From the NCBI GenBank assembly GCA_015665275.1, contig JADFAL010000081.1, forward strand, positions 1 through 57,879: a stretch of DNA of 57,879 nt, in the 5' to 3' direction. Origin of the DNA: Flavobacteriales bacterium (GTDB taxonomy: Bacteria > Bacteroidota > Bacteroidia > Flavobacteriales_D > Crocinitomicaceae). A model generated the notes under the pieces. The model was not told where the DNA came from. It searched no databases and saw only the letters and a program-made list of their open reading frames with translations. A program made the translations under genes and the position numbers. Below are positions 42,691-50,928 of the stretch, one piece after another. Numbering within the stretch: position 1 is the stretch's first letter; each line of letters starts with the position of its first letter.

Positions 42691-43836
42691 ATGAAAAATA
42701 TTACTTTACTACTTGCATTGCTTCTATCCTTAACTGGTTTCTCGCAACAATCAGGAGAGGTGGCCATTTTTGATAATTCCGGCTATCAATTTCATGTTAT
42801 TCTAAATGGAATTATGCAAAATGAAAAGGCGGAAAGTAACGTCCGAATTCAAGGGCTTCGAGCAGCATTCTATAGCTGTAAAGTTATGGCTGACGATAAT
42901 ACCTTTGCGCTAGACAAGAATATCATCGTGAAGCAGGACACCTTGATTACGTATCGAATTGTAAATAAAAGAGGTAAGTTCAAACTGCGTTTTTTTTCGG
43001 AGGTACCGTTGAATGCTGCACCAGCACCTGTAAGTACTCAGTCGATAGTAGCGTATCATGCCGAGGAAGCCACAAATACTGAAGTTGTTAACTCAACAAA
43101 CACTACTACAGCTACACAATCGACGACAACGACAATCAATACCACCGACCAATCACAAAGCCCAACAAGTACGTCAATAGAGGCAGATCTGTCGGTGAGC
43201 GGATCACAAGGTTCTCAAAATGAAACAATCAACACTACAACTACTACGACGGAAACACGAGATGGTGTGAATTCAAATACAACCGTTGGTACAGGTGAAG
43301 AAAGTATTTCGATATCCATGAGCGTAGGAGAAAATGGAGCAAATGTCAACGTTCAAGGGACAGGACTTGAAGGGCAGGAGGGAGTTATAATGAACACCGA
43401 GATTACAGGTTCTGAATCGGTTACGCATTCGGAACAAACGATTACAACAAGTACTACCACTACAACATCAGGTTCAGGAACTTGGGACGAGGAAGAAGTT
43501 GAAATATCAAACTACATTGAGACAGATGACAGCAGAGATTACACGGATTGTTTTGTTGGAGAGGAAGATTTTGAGCTTTTCCTCAACAAGGTGACCAATG
43601 AAACTTTTGAGGATGACAGAACCAACTTGACAACTGATTTTGTGGATCGCAAATGCTTGAGTGTAGAACAAGTTGGTCAACTCATGGATCAATTTGATTT
43701 TTCTGATAATCGCATGACAGTTGCGAAAGCAGCGTATAATTTGTGTTACGAAACATCTGATTACTTCTTGCTACAGGAGAAGTTTACATTCGACGACGAT
43801 AAAGAAGAGTTCCGCAATTTCATTAACAATCAATAA
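42691..43836 (+). CDS. Secreted DUF4476 protein with a Thr-rich linker
   Basis: 381 residues. Signal peptide MKNITLLLALLLSLTGFSQ, then a ~90-residue globular domain (VAIFDNSGYQFHVILNG onward). Residues ~125-275 are low complexity, rich in Thr, Ser, Asn and Gln, and probably a flexible linker. The C-terminal ~95 residues are DUF4476: DEDFELFLNKVTNETFEDD-like start, then CLSVEQVGQLMDQFDFSDNRMTVAKAAYNLC, a helical bundle common in Bacteroidota surface proteins. The role is unknown. Confidence 0.87.
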   Translation: MKNITLLLALLLSLTGFSQQSGEVAIFDNSGYQFHVILNGIMQNEKAESNVRIQGLRAAFYSCKVMADDNTFALDKNIIVKQDTLITYRIVNKRGKFKLRFFSEVPLNAAPAPVSTQSIVAYHAEEATNTEVVNSTNTTTATQSTTTTINTTDQSQSPTSTSIEADLSVSGSQGSQNETINTTTTTTETRDGVNSNTTVGTGEESISISMSVGENGANVNVQGTGLEGQEGVIMNTEITGSESVTHSEQTITTSTTTTTSGSGTWDEEEVEISNYIETDDSRDYTDCFVGEEDFELFLNKVTNETFEDDRTNLTTDFVDRKCLSVEQVGQLMDQFDFSDNRMTVAKAAYNLCYETSDYFLLQEKFTFDDDKEEFRNFINNQ

Positions 43837-43847
43837 AAGCGATATTT

Positions 43848-43884
43848 CCTCGGAGAAGTTTGGGATCAACGATAATCTCCGGGG
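43848..43884 (+). terminator. Probable terminator of the DUF4476 gene
   Basis: CCTCGGAGA and TCTCCGGGG form a 9-bp stem with one G-U and a 19-nt loop; a short T-rich stretch (TGTTTTATCTTT) follows. The T-run is broken, so it is a weaker terminator. It overlaps the promoter box for the next gene. Confidence 0.55.
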
Positions 43885-43902
43885 ATGTTTTATCTTTACC
43901 AC

Positions 43903-44919
43903 GTGAATAAACTGTTTGCAACGCTATGCGCCCTCTCCATCATGGTGACTGTCTACGGACAGCAATTGCCTCAGTATACTCAGTTCCAGAAGAATCCTTA
44001 TCTCGTAAATCCCGCAGCAACAGGGGCTCATGATATGTTCAACATGAGTCTTGGTGGACGGCTTCAATGGGTAGGACTGAGCAATGCACCAAGTACTACC
44101 TACCTTTATTTGTCTACGCCAGCTAGTAAGTTTCGTAGTGCATTTATGAATCGTACCTACGGAAAGGTGACGCGCAACAACAAGTCGGTCAAGCATCCTA
44201 AAATGCGCATCGGTGGACTGGTTCATGGGTTTGGAGTACAGCTATTGGTAGATCAGTTTGGCGCTTTTCGAACACTGAAGTTTGCCGGAAGTTATGCGGT
44301 GCATCTTCCAATTAATCGTACGTATACCATGTCTTTCGGGACAAATGCTGGATTGAGTTCTCATACTTTTCTAAGCGATAAAGCTCAAGTGTTGAGCACC
44401 CTGACTGGTACAGGAGTGAATGACGCTGTTTACAACGCTCAGGTAAATACTGGCGCACAGTACGTGATGGATATCGATGCCGGAATGTATTTCTATGGAA
44501 ATGGTTTCTACGCTGGATTTGCCGCTATGAACCTAACGAAAGATCTTGTAAGGTTTGGAAACCTTAACACCAATTTCTCACCGGTAATGCATTTCTTCGG
44601 CTCTGTAGGATACAAGTTCATGGTAAATACACGAATGGATGTAACGCCGGGACTTTTGGTGAAATATGTTGGAAATGCTCCGATTTCGGTAGAAGCGAAT
44701 GTTTTGATGGATTTTAGAGATGTTTTCTGGACAGGAATTACGTATCGTCACTTAGATGCTGTCGCATTTCTTGCCGGAACCACAATCAACGAAAAGTTCA
44801 GAATTGGTTATTCTTTTGATTTGAGCATCTCGCGCTTAATCAAATACAACAGTGGAGGACATGAATTGGTTTTGTCGTATGTCTTTGGAAATAGAAGACG
44901 TTCTTTTTCTAGGATTTAA
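43903..44919 (+). CDS. PorP/SprF family type IX secretion-associated outer-membrane protein
   Basis: 338 residues from GTG 43903. Signal peptide (NKLFATLCALSIMVTVYGQ), then the family start LPQYTQFQKNPYLVNPAATG and a beta-barrel body ending HELVLSYVFG. PorP/SprF proteins anchor or pair with cell-surface T9SS substrates. The ATG 43885 (344 residues) is open but abuts the upstream hairpin; GTG 43903 follows a -7-like TATCTTTA by 4 nt, as in other genes here. The pair with DUF4476 and T9SS cargo genes fits a surface-export theme, but sprE/gldM-type components are not present. Confidence 0.9.
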   Translation: MNKLFATLCALSIMVTVYGQQLPQYTQFQKNPYLVNPAATGAHDMFNMSLGGRLQWVGLSNAPSTTYLYLSTPASKFRSAFMNRTYGKVTRNNKSVKHPKMRIGGLVHGFGVQLLVDQFGAFRTLKFAGSYAVHLPINRTYTMSFGTNAGLSSHTFLSDKAQVLSTLTGTGVNDAVYNAQVNTGAQYVMDIDAGMYFYGNGFYAGFAAMNLTKDLVRFGNLNTNFSPVMHFFGSVGYKFMVNTRMDVTPGLLVKYVGNAPISVEANVLMDFRDVFWTGITYRHLDAVAFLAGTTINEKFRIGYSFDLSISRLIKYNSGGHELVLSYVFGNRRRSFSRI

Positions 44920-45323
44920 TATTCCAACAAAGTGTAATGCCCGAATACTTTATTTAATTTTTCCTCTACCAATTCTGGGTTACTGGATTTGTCGATTTCT
45001 TTATGATAATGAGTAGAAATTATAAGCCCTTCATCTCTAAATTGAAATCTCATAGATGCTATTAAAAGGTCTTCATGATAGACACACTACTTATAATCAC
45101 CTTCGCATTTAGGTTCAATTGCTTGAAATCGAAAATCATCCAAGAATTGTATTTCAACTATGGGTGAATTCAAAGTGTCTGATTCCTTAATGATAATAGT
45201 CACTTCAATAGGGTAGCCGATGTCCATTGATCTAACATATGTCTGACTCAATCCCTGTTTTCCCGAGAGAAAGAGCAGAATAATAAGAGAATACTTTATC
45301 CAAGCGAAAGCTAATTTATTCAT
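44916..45323 (-). pseudogene. Small secreted protein gene interrupted by an in-frame TAG
   Basis: From ATG 45323 the frame reads a signal peptide (FAWIKYSLIILLFLSGKQGLSQ) and 78 codons, then hits TAG at 45087-45089. The same frame continues open for another 56 codons to TAA at 44916-44918, giving a ~134-residue protein if read through. The post-stop sequence has a convincing protein pattern (IASMRFQFRDEGLIIS, ending VFGHYTLLEY). One changed base would explain it; a second, independent start at ATG 45056 is the alternative. The end overlaps the convergent porP gene by 4 nt. Confidence 0.6.
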
Positions 45324-45516
45324 GATTCAATATTGTCCTAAGACGCTCTGCTATGACCGTAACTAATAACTGAAAAATTCATAGTTCATAACTTTAAATC
45401 TCCGATTTCGAGAATTCGCAAGTTCAACCTTTCGGAGTCTCAGTCATCGTTATTCATTATTATCGACTTATCCATCGGCTATCTCGCCCGCCTGGCTCGG
45501 CCTCTGTCTTCAAAAG

Positions 45517-48500
45517 CTATTGCTTTTTCTTCTTCTCGTTTTTGTCCTTTCCAATCGAGAATTTATAACTGTCGTAATCGCCAGTGATTTTCACGTTGAC
45601 GTATTTGGTCTTTTCATCCCCATACTGAATTTCGTCAAGTCCATCATTGGGTTCGTCGTCGTCCTTTTTCTTCCCGAACAATCTGGATTTAGCCGTACTA
45701 CTCACCATCTTCCATGGGATTCTGATATAATACTCCATCTTACCTTCAAGTGACTGATTTCCAGATATTTGCATATGTCCAAGGGAGGAGTTTACCGTCA
45801 TGTTTGGAATGGTAATAACTCCATCAACGATATCGACATTGTTGTTTAGTGTATCGAATAGAACGCTGCTCAAATTCTTGTCTTTGAAATAATCAGACAT
45901 ATATTGAAGCATTGCGTAATTCTCCAATCGTCCTTTTACAACATCCAAATCCATGTGGATTTCAGAATCGTCAATTTTCGGGATCAAGTCTGGGTGTACG
46001 TGAATTTTACCGCTAATGGTTCCGGTGAATTTACCGTGGAGATTTTCCGACACAATGTAGTCCTGTCCGAAGTTTTCAAATCGAAGAAGCAGCTGATCTA
46101 AATCCACGTTTTTCGCTTTAATTGTCGGATTGAAGTAAATCATTTTAGGATCTGATCCATTGAAATAACCGGAAACATCAAAATGTCCTCCAGCCATATT
46201 CATATTGAGATTGTCAACATGGATATAGTGATTTGGGGTGGTGCGCAATTCACCTTTAAAGTTGGTGATTCTGTACGTGTGATAATCCAATAAGCCGATA
46301 TCCAGATGATACGTCATGTCGGTGAATGGAAGTTCGTAAATATTGAATCCTTCTTCGTGTTCTACGTGCACGCCTGTGTTTCCTGGTTTTACCGGACCTG
46401 GATTGTAATTACTCAATTCATCAATATCCAGCCTTGGTGCTACAATGGAGAAATGATTGTCTCGCTTCCTCACAGAAGGATCATCGCCTAAGTAATAGTG
46501 TAGGGTAGAGGTGAAGTTCGAATGCCCCATTTTTCCATGAAAATCTTCCACCACTAAATGATCATTTTCGTAATGAACCCTTCCTTGGAAATCTCTTAAT
46601 CGAAGCGGATGTACTTTCATTTTTGCTTCCAGTTTGTCTAAGGTCAAGTCGATAGATTTCAACTCGTCTTCGTAATGCAGATACGTGAACCCGTGAATAT
46701 GCAAATCGTCGAACTCCTCGTGGCGGTAATCCTCCGGAACAAAGTTCTCTCCCTTGTACGAAAAGAGGGACTCCAGAAGCAAACGATCAGAAGCCAGATC
46801 GAATTCAATTTTCGAATCTCCGCCAGAATGCTCATCCATCCACTTTTCGTAATGTTCTAGCATACCGGAGAAGTGAAAGTCGCTTTTGTCAATCATTCCT
46901 GAGAAGTCAACAATACGAAGATCTTCCTCCTCTACGAAGATGTCTGCATGAAAGTCGTGCAGTGTATGCGGATAGTGTTTCAATTTTCCATAAAGGTTTT
47001 CAATGAAAAACTCGCCTTTCGGTAAGTATTTTGATTCTGTGAACGATCGAGCGGATGCCTTGAAATCAAAATCCATGGAAAGATCTGAAATTTGTTCATC
47101 CACAGCATTTTCATCACCTCCTGTAAGCTCGTAAATGTCTAAAAACGTACTGGCAATAGTTAATCGCGTATCTACCTCTTTATTAGAATGATGAATAATT
47201 GCGGGCAAATCTTCAATGATTCCTGTGATGTGTACATCTGATTTCCCTGCTTTCAAGTCACACTTCAAAATGGCCGCTTCATGACCCTTAACTTTCGCAT
47301 TCAAGTCGAAGTCCTTGATGGCAACAGGCAGATCATCGTGTTCAAATCGAACATTGTTTAGGTTGACATTCAATTTATAGTTCTGATTGAGTTCGGATAA
47401 GGTTTTTTCTGGATTCTCAAGATCAATTACATCGTGATAGTTCAAATTGACTTTAGCTGTTCCTTTTAGATGGTGCAATTCCTTCATGTTAAGGAACTTG
47501 GAGAAGAAACTCAAATTCAAATCAGCGTTTGCATCGAGAAGAATGTTTGGTGCATGTAAATTTTGCATTTGGATGTTTCCACCGAAACTTCCAGCCCCAG
47601 GTTTTCCTTTGATATCAGTCAACTTCACAAAGATATGATCGATGTCGTGGGCGTCTCCGTTGGTAAAATATCCGTTGAAGGCAATCCCTTTAAGAGTTTT
47701 ACCGTTTTTCTTGTTCTTGAAATATCCGTTTTTACAACCAAACGAAGCTCTCACAGCAGGATTATGGCCGTTAATCGATCTTCCCTTTATAGTGGTTTTA
47801 AGGTAGATGTTCCCTTTGTTCTCGTAGGTCTGCATCATCTTCATGGTTTCTTCAGGAAGGACAGCAATGAATAAATCGAAATTGTTCTTATTCATACCAA
47901 AATCGAGATCGAGCAACATGTCTTTAAGGAAATCTACCGATCCTTTCATCTTAAAATCAGCACCTTCTAACTTAACCGTGGTTGGCTCGATGGTCATGAT
48001 ATCCACACCTTTCCTAAAGTCTACTTTGGTAGAGAGGTCTACATGCTTGTGCTTGAAGAAAGTTGTATCTCCATCTTGAATGATATTCATGATGAATTTG
48101 GCATCTAACGTGGCATACACATGATCCTTAGCCGTTCTAAACTGAGAACTGGCCTCACTCACGAATGCTTCGACTTTCAAGCCATTCGCTTCATTTAGTT
48201 TGGTGATATCAATGTCCTCCAAATCAATTTTTTGCAAATCCAGATGGAATTCTTCCTCGGCACTTTCAATCTCTTTCTCTGGCGATAGGGCATTGGCGAT
48301 ATTAAAACTACCGTCCTCGTGCTGGATCAAATCCACATGTCCTCCCTTGAGTTTGATCTTTTTCACCTCCATGTCCCCAGAGACAATAGTCCACATATCA
48401 AATCCAATGTATGCGTCTTTGACATTTACCAAAGGTTTTGATGATTTGTCCTTTGTTTCGTAGACCTTAAAGCCTTCCAAATCGATAGAGATGTAAGGGA

Positions 48501-48714
48501 AATTTTCAAAAAGTGAAATGTGCGAACCTTTGATTTCCGCAGAACCTTTGAAGTCCTTGTTCATATCGGCAAGCATTTCTTGCACGATCTCATCTTGCTT
48601 GACATATACGACTGTGACACCAATAGCAAAGAGTAGGATTGGTGATACAAGCAGGGTAATGATGAATCGTTTCCAGAACCTTCTCGTTCGGAACCAATTT
48701 TTAAAGAACTTCAT
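45517..48714 (-). CDS. Giant AsmA-like / TamB-like envelope protein
   Basis: 1065 residues. A basic N-terminus and a transmembrane helix (about 17-37: RFIITLLVSPILLFAIGVTVVYV), then a very long periplasmic region. It opens with the AsmA N-terminal domain (ISLFENFPYISIDLEGFKV, MEVKKIKLKGGHVDLIQHEDGSFNI) and ends with the AsmA C-terminal repeat (GVITIPNMTVNSSLGHMQISGNQSLEGKMEYYIRIP). Many strands of alternating polar and hydrophobic residues fit a beta-groove of the AsmA/TamB/YhdP lipid-transport family. The length is typical of the Bacteroidota branch. A -7-like TATTTTGA lies 18 nt upstream of the ATG. Confidence 0.9.
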   Translation of the reverse strand: MKFFKNWFRTRRFWKRFIITLLVSPILLFAIGVTVVYVKQDEIVQEMLADMNKDFKGSAEIKGSHISLFENFPYISIDLEGFKVYETKDKSSKPLVNVKDAYIGFDMWTIVSGDMEVKKIKLKGGHVDLIQHEDGSFNIANALSPEKEIESAEEEFHLDLQKIDLEDIDITKLNEANGLKVEAFVSEASSQFRTAKDHVYATLDAKFIMNIIQDGDTTFFKHKHVDLSTKVDFRKGVDIMTIEPTTVKLEGADFKMKGSVDFLKDMLLDLDFGMNKNNFDLFIAVLPEETMKMMQTYENKGNIYLKTTIKGRSINGHNPAVRASFGCKNGYFKNKKNGKTLKGIAFNGYFTNGDAHDIDHIFVKLTDIKGKPGAGSFGGNIQMQNLHAPNILLDANADLNLSFFSKFLNMKELHHLKGTAKVNLNYHDVIDLENPEKTLSELNQNYKLNVNLNNVRFEHDDLPVAIKDFDLNAKVKGHEAAILKCDLKAGKSDVHITGIIEDLPAIIHHSNKEVDTRLTIASTFLDIYELTGGDENAVDEQISDLSMDFDFKASARSFTESKYLPKGEFFIENLYGKLKHYPHTLHDFHADIFVEEEDLRIVDFSGMIDKSDFHFSGMLEHYEKWMDEHSGGDSKIEFDLASDRLLLESLFSYKGENFVPEDYRHEEFDDLHIHGFTYLHYEDELKSIDLTLDKLEAKMKVHPLRLRDFQGRVHYENDHLVVEDFHGKMGHSNFTSTLHYYLGDDPSVRKRDNHFSIVAPRLDIDELSNYNPGPVKPGNTGVHVEHEEGFNIYELPFTDMTYHLDIGLLDYHTYRITNFKGELRTTPNHYIHVDNLNMNMAGGHFDVSGYFNGSDPKMIYFNPTIKAKNVDLDQLLLRFENFGQDYIVSENLHGKFTGTISGKIHVHPDLIPKIDDSEIHMDLDVVKGRLENYAMLQYMSDYFKDKNLSSVLFDTLNNNVDIVDGVITIPNMTVNSSLGHMQISGNQSLEGKMEYYIRIPWKMVSSTAKSRLFGKKKDDDEPNDGLDEIQYGDEKTKYVNVKITGDYDSYKFSIGKDKNEKKKKQ

Positions 48715-48799
48715 AAACGTTTATTAGACCGTTCAAAATACAACGATTTCAATTCACCACAAAGCGAATGCCAAAAAGAGTTTTGAACTATTCTTACAC

Positions 48800-49162
48800 C
48801 TAGTTATCGTTGGCGTCGAATAATCCCCGTACTTCTGGTTTTTGCAGTTCAATCACGGTAAAGATACACAATAGAATTCCCAGAATACCAGTAATACAAT
48901 TAATGGCTGCAGCAACTATTATGAACGTTCGGCCTCGGCGCTGTTGGAATCTAGAACTTGCCATAAGTGCCGGGATGCCTGTTCCCAAGGCGATAATTAA
49001 CATGACAACACCGAAAATCACAAACAAATTCGCTGGGTTAAAAGGAATTTCCTCTCCACTTCTGTAGGCCGCTTCTTCAAAGGCGGAGCTAGCAAAAGAA
49101 CCTATGGCAATGTAAATGAGTCCTATTAAGGAGATCAATAAATCCAAGATGCCCTTAATCAA
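48800..49162 (-). CDS. Small integral membrane protein of unknown function
   Basis: 120 residues with three transmembrane helices at about 5-24, 47-66 and 82-105. The first is followed by a Glu-rich loop (SSAFEEAAYRSGEEIPFNPANL) and the ends are polar. The family is not recognised. It is followed by 85 nt before the end of the AsmA gene's start region. Confidence 0.78.
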   Translation of the reverse strand: MIKGILDLLISLIGLIYIAIGSFASSAFEEAAYRSGEEIPFNPANLFVIFGVVMLIIALGTGIPALMASSRFQQRRGRTFIIVAAAINCITGILGILLCIFTVIELQKPEVRGLFDANDN

Positions 49163-49221
49163 GAATAGGATTTTATAGGTGTTGAGATTTTTCTCTCCGG
49201 GATGCTGTCCGTTTATAGTCT

Positions 49222-49509
49222 TTAGTTTTCTTCAATAGTTACTCCTTTCCAAAATGCTACGTATCCTTTAATCGATTTTGCTAGTTCTTTCGTTTCTGGA
49301 TAAAACCAAGCGGCATCTTGATTTGTTTTGCCATCCACTTCAATGGAGTAGTAGGAGGCGGTTCCTTTCCAAGGGCAGACGGTATGTGTTTCGCTTTCCC
49401 TGAAGAGGTCAATTTTCAAGGTTTCAGGCGGAAAGTAATGATTCCCTTCAATGATGATGGTTTTTTCACTTTCTGCGATAACCTGTCCGTTCCACGTAGC
49501 TTTTTTCAT
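49222..49509 (-). CDS. DUF427 domain protein
   Basis: 95 residues from ATG 49509 (the frame opens further upstream only through TTG). The family pattern is KATWNGQVIAES, EGNHYFPPE, CPWKGTASYYSI and AAWFYPETKE. DUF427 is a small beta-rich protein of unknown function, common in bacteria and fungi. It lies just upstream of the tmRNA on the opposite strand. Confidence 0.9.
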   Translation of the reverse strand: MKKATWNGQVIAESEKTIIIEGNHYFPPETLKIDLFRESETHTVCPWKGTASYYSIEVDGKTNQDAAWFYPETKELAKSIKGYVAFWKGVTIEEN

Positions 49510-49586
49510 TTGGATCAATTGAGTACTTAAAAATAAAGAAAAGGGCGAAACTTAGCGGATTTACGGGTGAAAACTAATTTTCTACC

Positions 49587-49594
49587 TATCTTTG
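49587..49594 (+). promoter_or_regulatory. Promoter -7 box of ssrA
   Basis: A perfect TATCTTTG ends 18 nt before the mature tmRNA 5' end; a few leading nucleotides would be removed by RNase P. No strong -33 box is seen. Confidence 0.6.
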
Positions 49595-49612
49595 TTCTCT
49601 GTTCTTTTTTTC

Positions 49613-50014
49613 GGGGCCGTATTGGATTTGACAGCGATAGCAGTTGTCGGGTGCAAGCATGTCGAGCCATGTGATGAGTCTCGTTAATCTCTGATCACAA
49701 ACCATAATTGACAATACGTCATACCAACTTGCTGCCTAATTTACGGAATGTAAATTAAGCTTTATCTAGTGGAATAATAGTACACAGACGAGTTCCTTCT
49801 CCCTCAATTCCGCCTGATAATTAAGGGACTCAGAAGGACCAATTCTTTCAGGATAGCGATTGTGATACTCCTAAGCAGTCGTGAAACTCAGGAGATAAGC
49901 GTATTACTTGGGTGTCTTTGTCCGATGATACGTCGAAAACCGAATCGAAGAATAAGCATGTAGAAAGCCAGGTAATTCGTCGTTTGGACGAGGGTTCGAT
50001 CCCCTCCGGCTCCA
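49613..50014 (+). ncRNA. ssrA: tmRNA (ssrA)
   Basis: 402 nt. The 5' GGGGCCG pairs with 3' CGGCTCC to form the acceptor stem with the diagnostic G3-U pair recognised by alanyl-tRNA synthetase, followed by the discriminator A. CCA is not encoded and must be added. The T-arm GAGGG-TTCGATC-CCCTC is present near the 3' end. The tag reading frame is GAC at 49710 to TAA at 49737-49739, encoding DNTSYQLAA after the tRNA-borne Ala; the U-A at positions -5/-4 of the resume codon is conserved. SmpB, its partner, is encoded 4.3 kb downstream. Confidence 0.95.
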
Positions 50015-50015
50015 C

Positions 50016-50067
50016 AAAGCAGTGTGAAGATTCAGAGCGAGAGTGATGAAATTCACACTGCTTTTTT
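50016..50067 (+). terminator. Terminator of ssrA
   Basis: AAAGCAGTGTGAA (50016-50028) pairs with TTCACACTGC and the following T's (50052-50067) in a 13-bp stem with six T at the end. A strong intrinsic terminator directly after the tmRNA. Confidence 0.88.
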
Positions 50068-50411
50068 CTTTGCTCAAACTGACCATTTAATTTTAATACA
50101 CCCCCAATTATATTCATGGATCTATTTAAATCAAAAAACAATGTTCCTCATTTCGTCTACATACTAAGATGATCCCTGGGTAACTTCTGTGTTGGTTGTG
50201 TCAATGATTCCAGGAGAGGATTGAACAAACATGTTTCTGGAAAAGTCAAATCGACTAACTACCGATAGTCCATCTCTAGTTTCTTTAAAGAGATTTCCAT
50301 TTTGAAAATAGTTTCCGTCAAATTGATGAAATCCACGTTGCTAAAAAAATAAAATTCACCTGTTAATCAATGTGTTAAGGTGCATGGCATTGAATTCGTG
50401 TTAGGGTACGC
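50068..50411. other. 344-nt gap without a confident gene
   Basis: No gene is supported here. On the minus strand one frame stays open for 58 codons (50164-50340) and reads like protein (NGNLFKETRDGLSVVSRFDF) but has no start and is preceded by a stop, so it could be a gene remnant or chance. Another open run partly overlaps it. No promoter box or terminator stands out besides the ssrA terminator at the left edge. Confidence 0.5.
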
Positions 50412-50855
50412 ATGCATACATCTCTATATATTCTCGACGACGATCTTTATTACGGAAGATGTTTGAAAAAGCAATTTGAATCTACTGTTGATGAAGTGAA
50501 ACACTTTAAGACGGAACGAAACTTCCGAAAAGCACTGCAATCTCCTCCGAACATTATCATTTTGGATTACAATCTCGAACAATCTACAGGGTTGGATGTC
50601 ATTGATGAAATACAAGAACTTGGATTGAGTTCAGAGCTTTTACTAGTTTCATCACAAGATAATGTCAACGTTGTATTGAACGCCTACAAAAAAGTGGTGC
50701 TGGGCTACTTTGAAAAAAGCACCGCCACTTTTTGTGATGTTCAGAAATGCATTGAATGGATGCTATTCATGAGCAACGATTTTCATTATCCGTTGAATCG
50801 TAACCAATTCCGAGAAATGTGGCTTAAGAGCAGGAAGAAATATGGTTTCGCTTGA
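50412..50855 (+). CDS. Stand-alone response regulator (receiver-domain) protein
   Basis: 147 residues, a receiver domain with no DNA-binding output. The acidic pocket is D9-D11, the phosphoacceptor D52 (IILDYNLEQ), the switch Ser is S80 (LLVSSQDN) and K102 is the conserved Lys (YFEKST). A short basic C-terminal segment (FREMWLKSRKKYGFA) follows. It would be phosphorylated by a histidine kinase not in the window and relay by protein contact. Monocistronic with a terminator. Confidence 0.9.
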   Translation: MHTSLYILDDDLYYGRCLKKQFESTVDEVKHFKTERNFRKALQSPPNIIILDYNLEQSTGLDVIDEIQELGLSSELLLVSSQDNVNVVLNAYKKVVLGYFEKSTATFCDVQKCIEWMLFMSNDFHYPLNRNQFREMWLKSRKKYGFA

Positions 50856-50875
50856 TTTTTTAAGTCATTAAATAG

Positions 50876-50908
50876 AAAAGGGAGTTTGGTTCAACCAAGC
50901 TCCCTTTT
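50876..50908. terminator. Bidirectional terminator between the receiver gene and the protease gene
   Basis: AAAAGGGAG and CTCCCTTTT form the outer 9-bp stem, extended inward by TTGG/CCAA around a TTCA loop. A-rich on the left and T-rich on the right, so it can stop transcripts from both convergent genes. Confidence 0.8.
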
Positions 50909-50928
50909 CAGTATGAATCAATGCATGA

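Noticed and set aside
43885-43902. ATG start for the PorP/SprF gene
   Set aside because: It would begin directly at the base of a hairpin and overlap the promoter box; GTG 43903 gives a better signal peptide and promoter spacing. Not fully excluded.
49848-50141. Minus-strand ORF containing a PEGIEPS-like peptide
   Set aside because: It lies within the tmRNA; it is the familiar spurious translation of the tRNA-like domain, not a protein.
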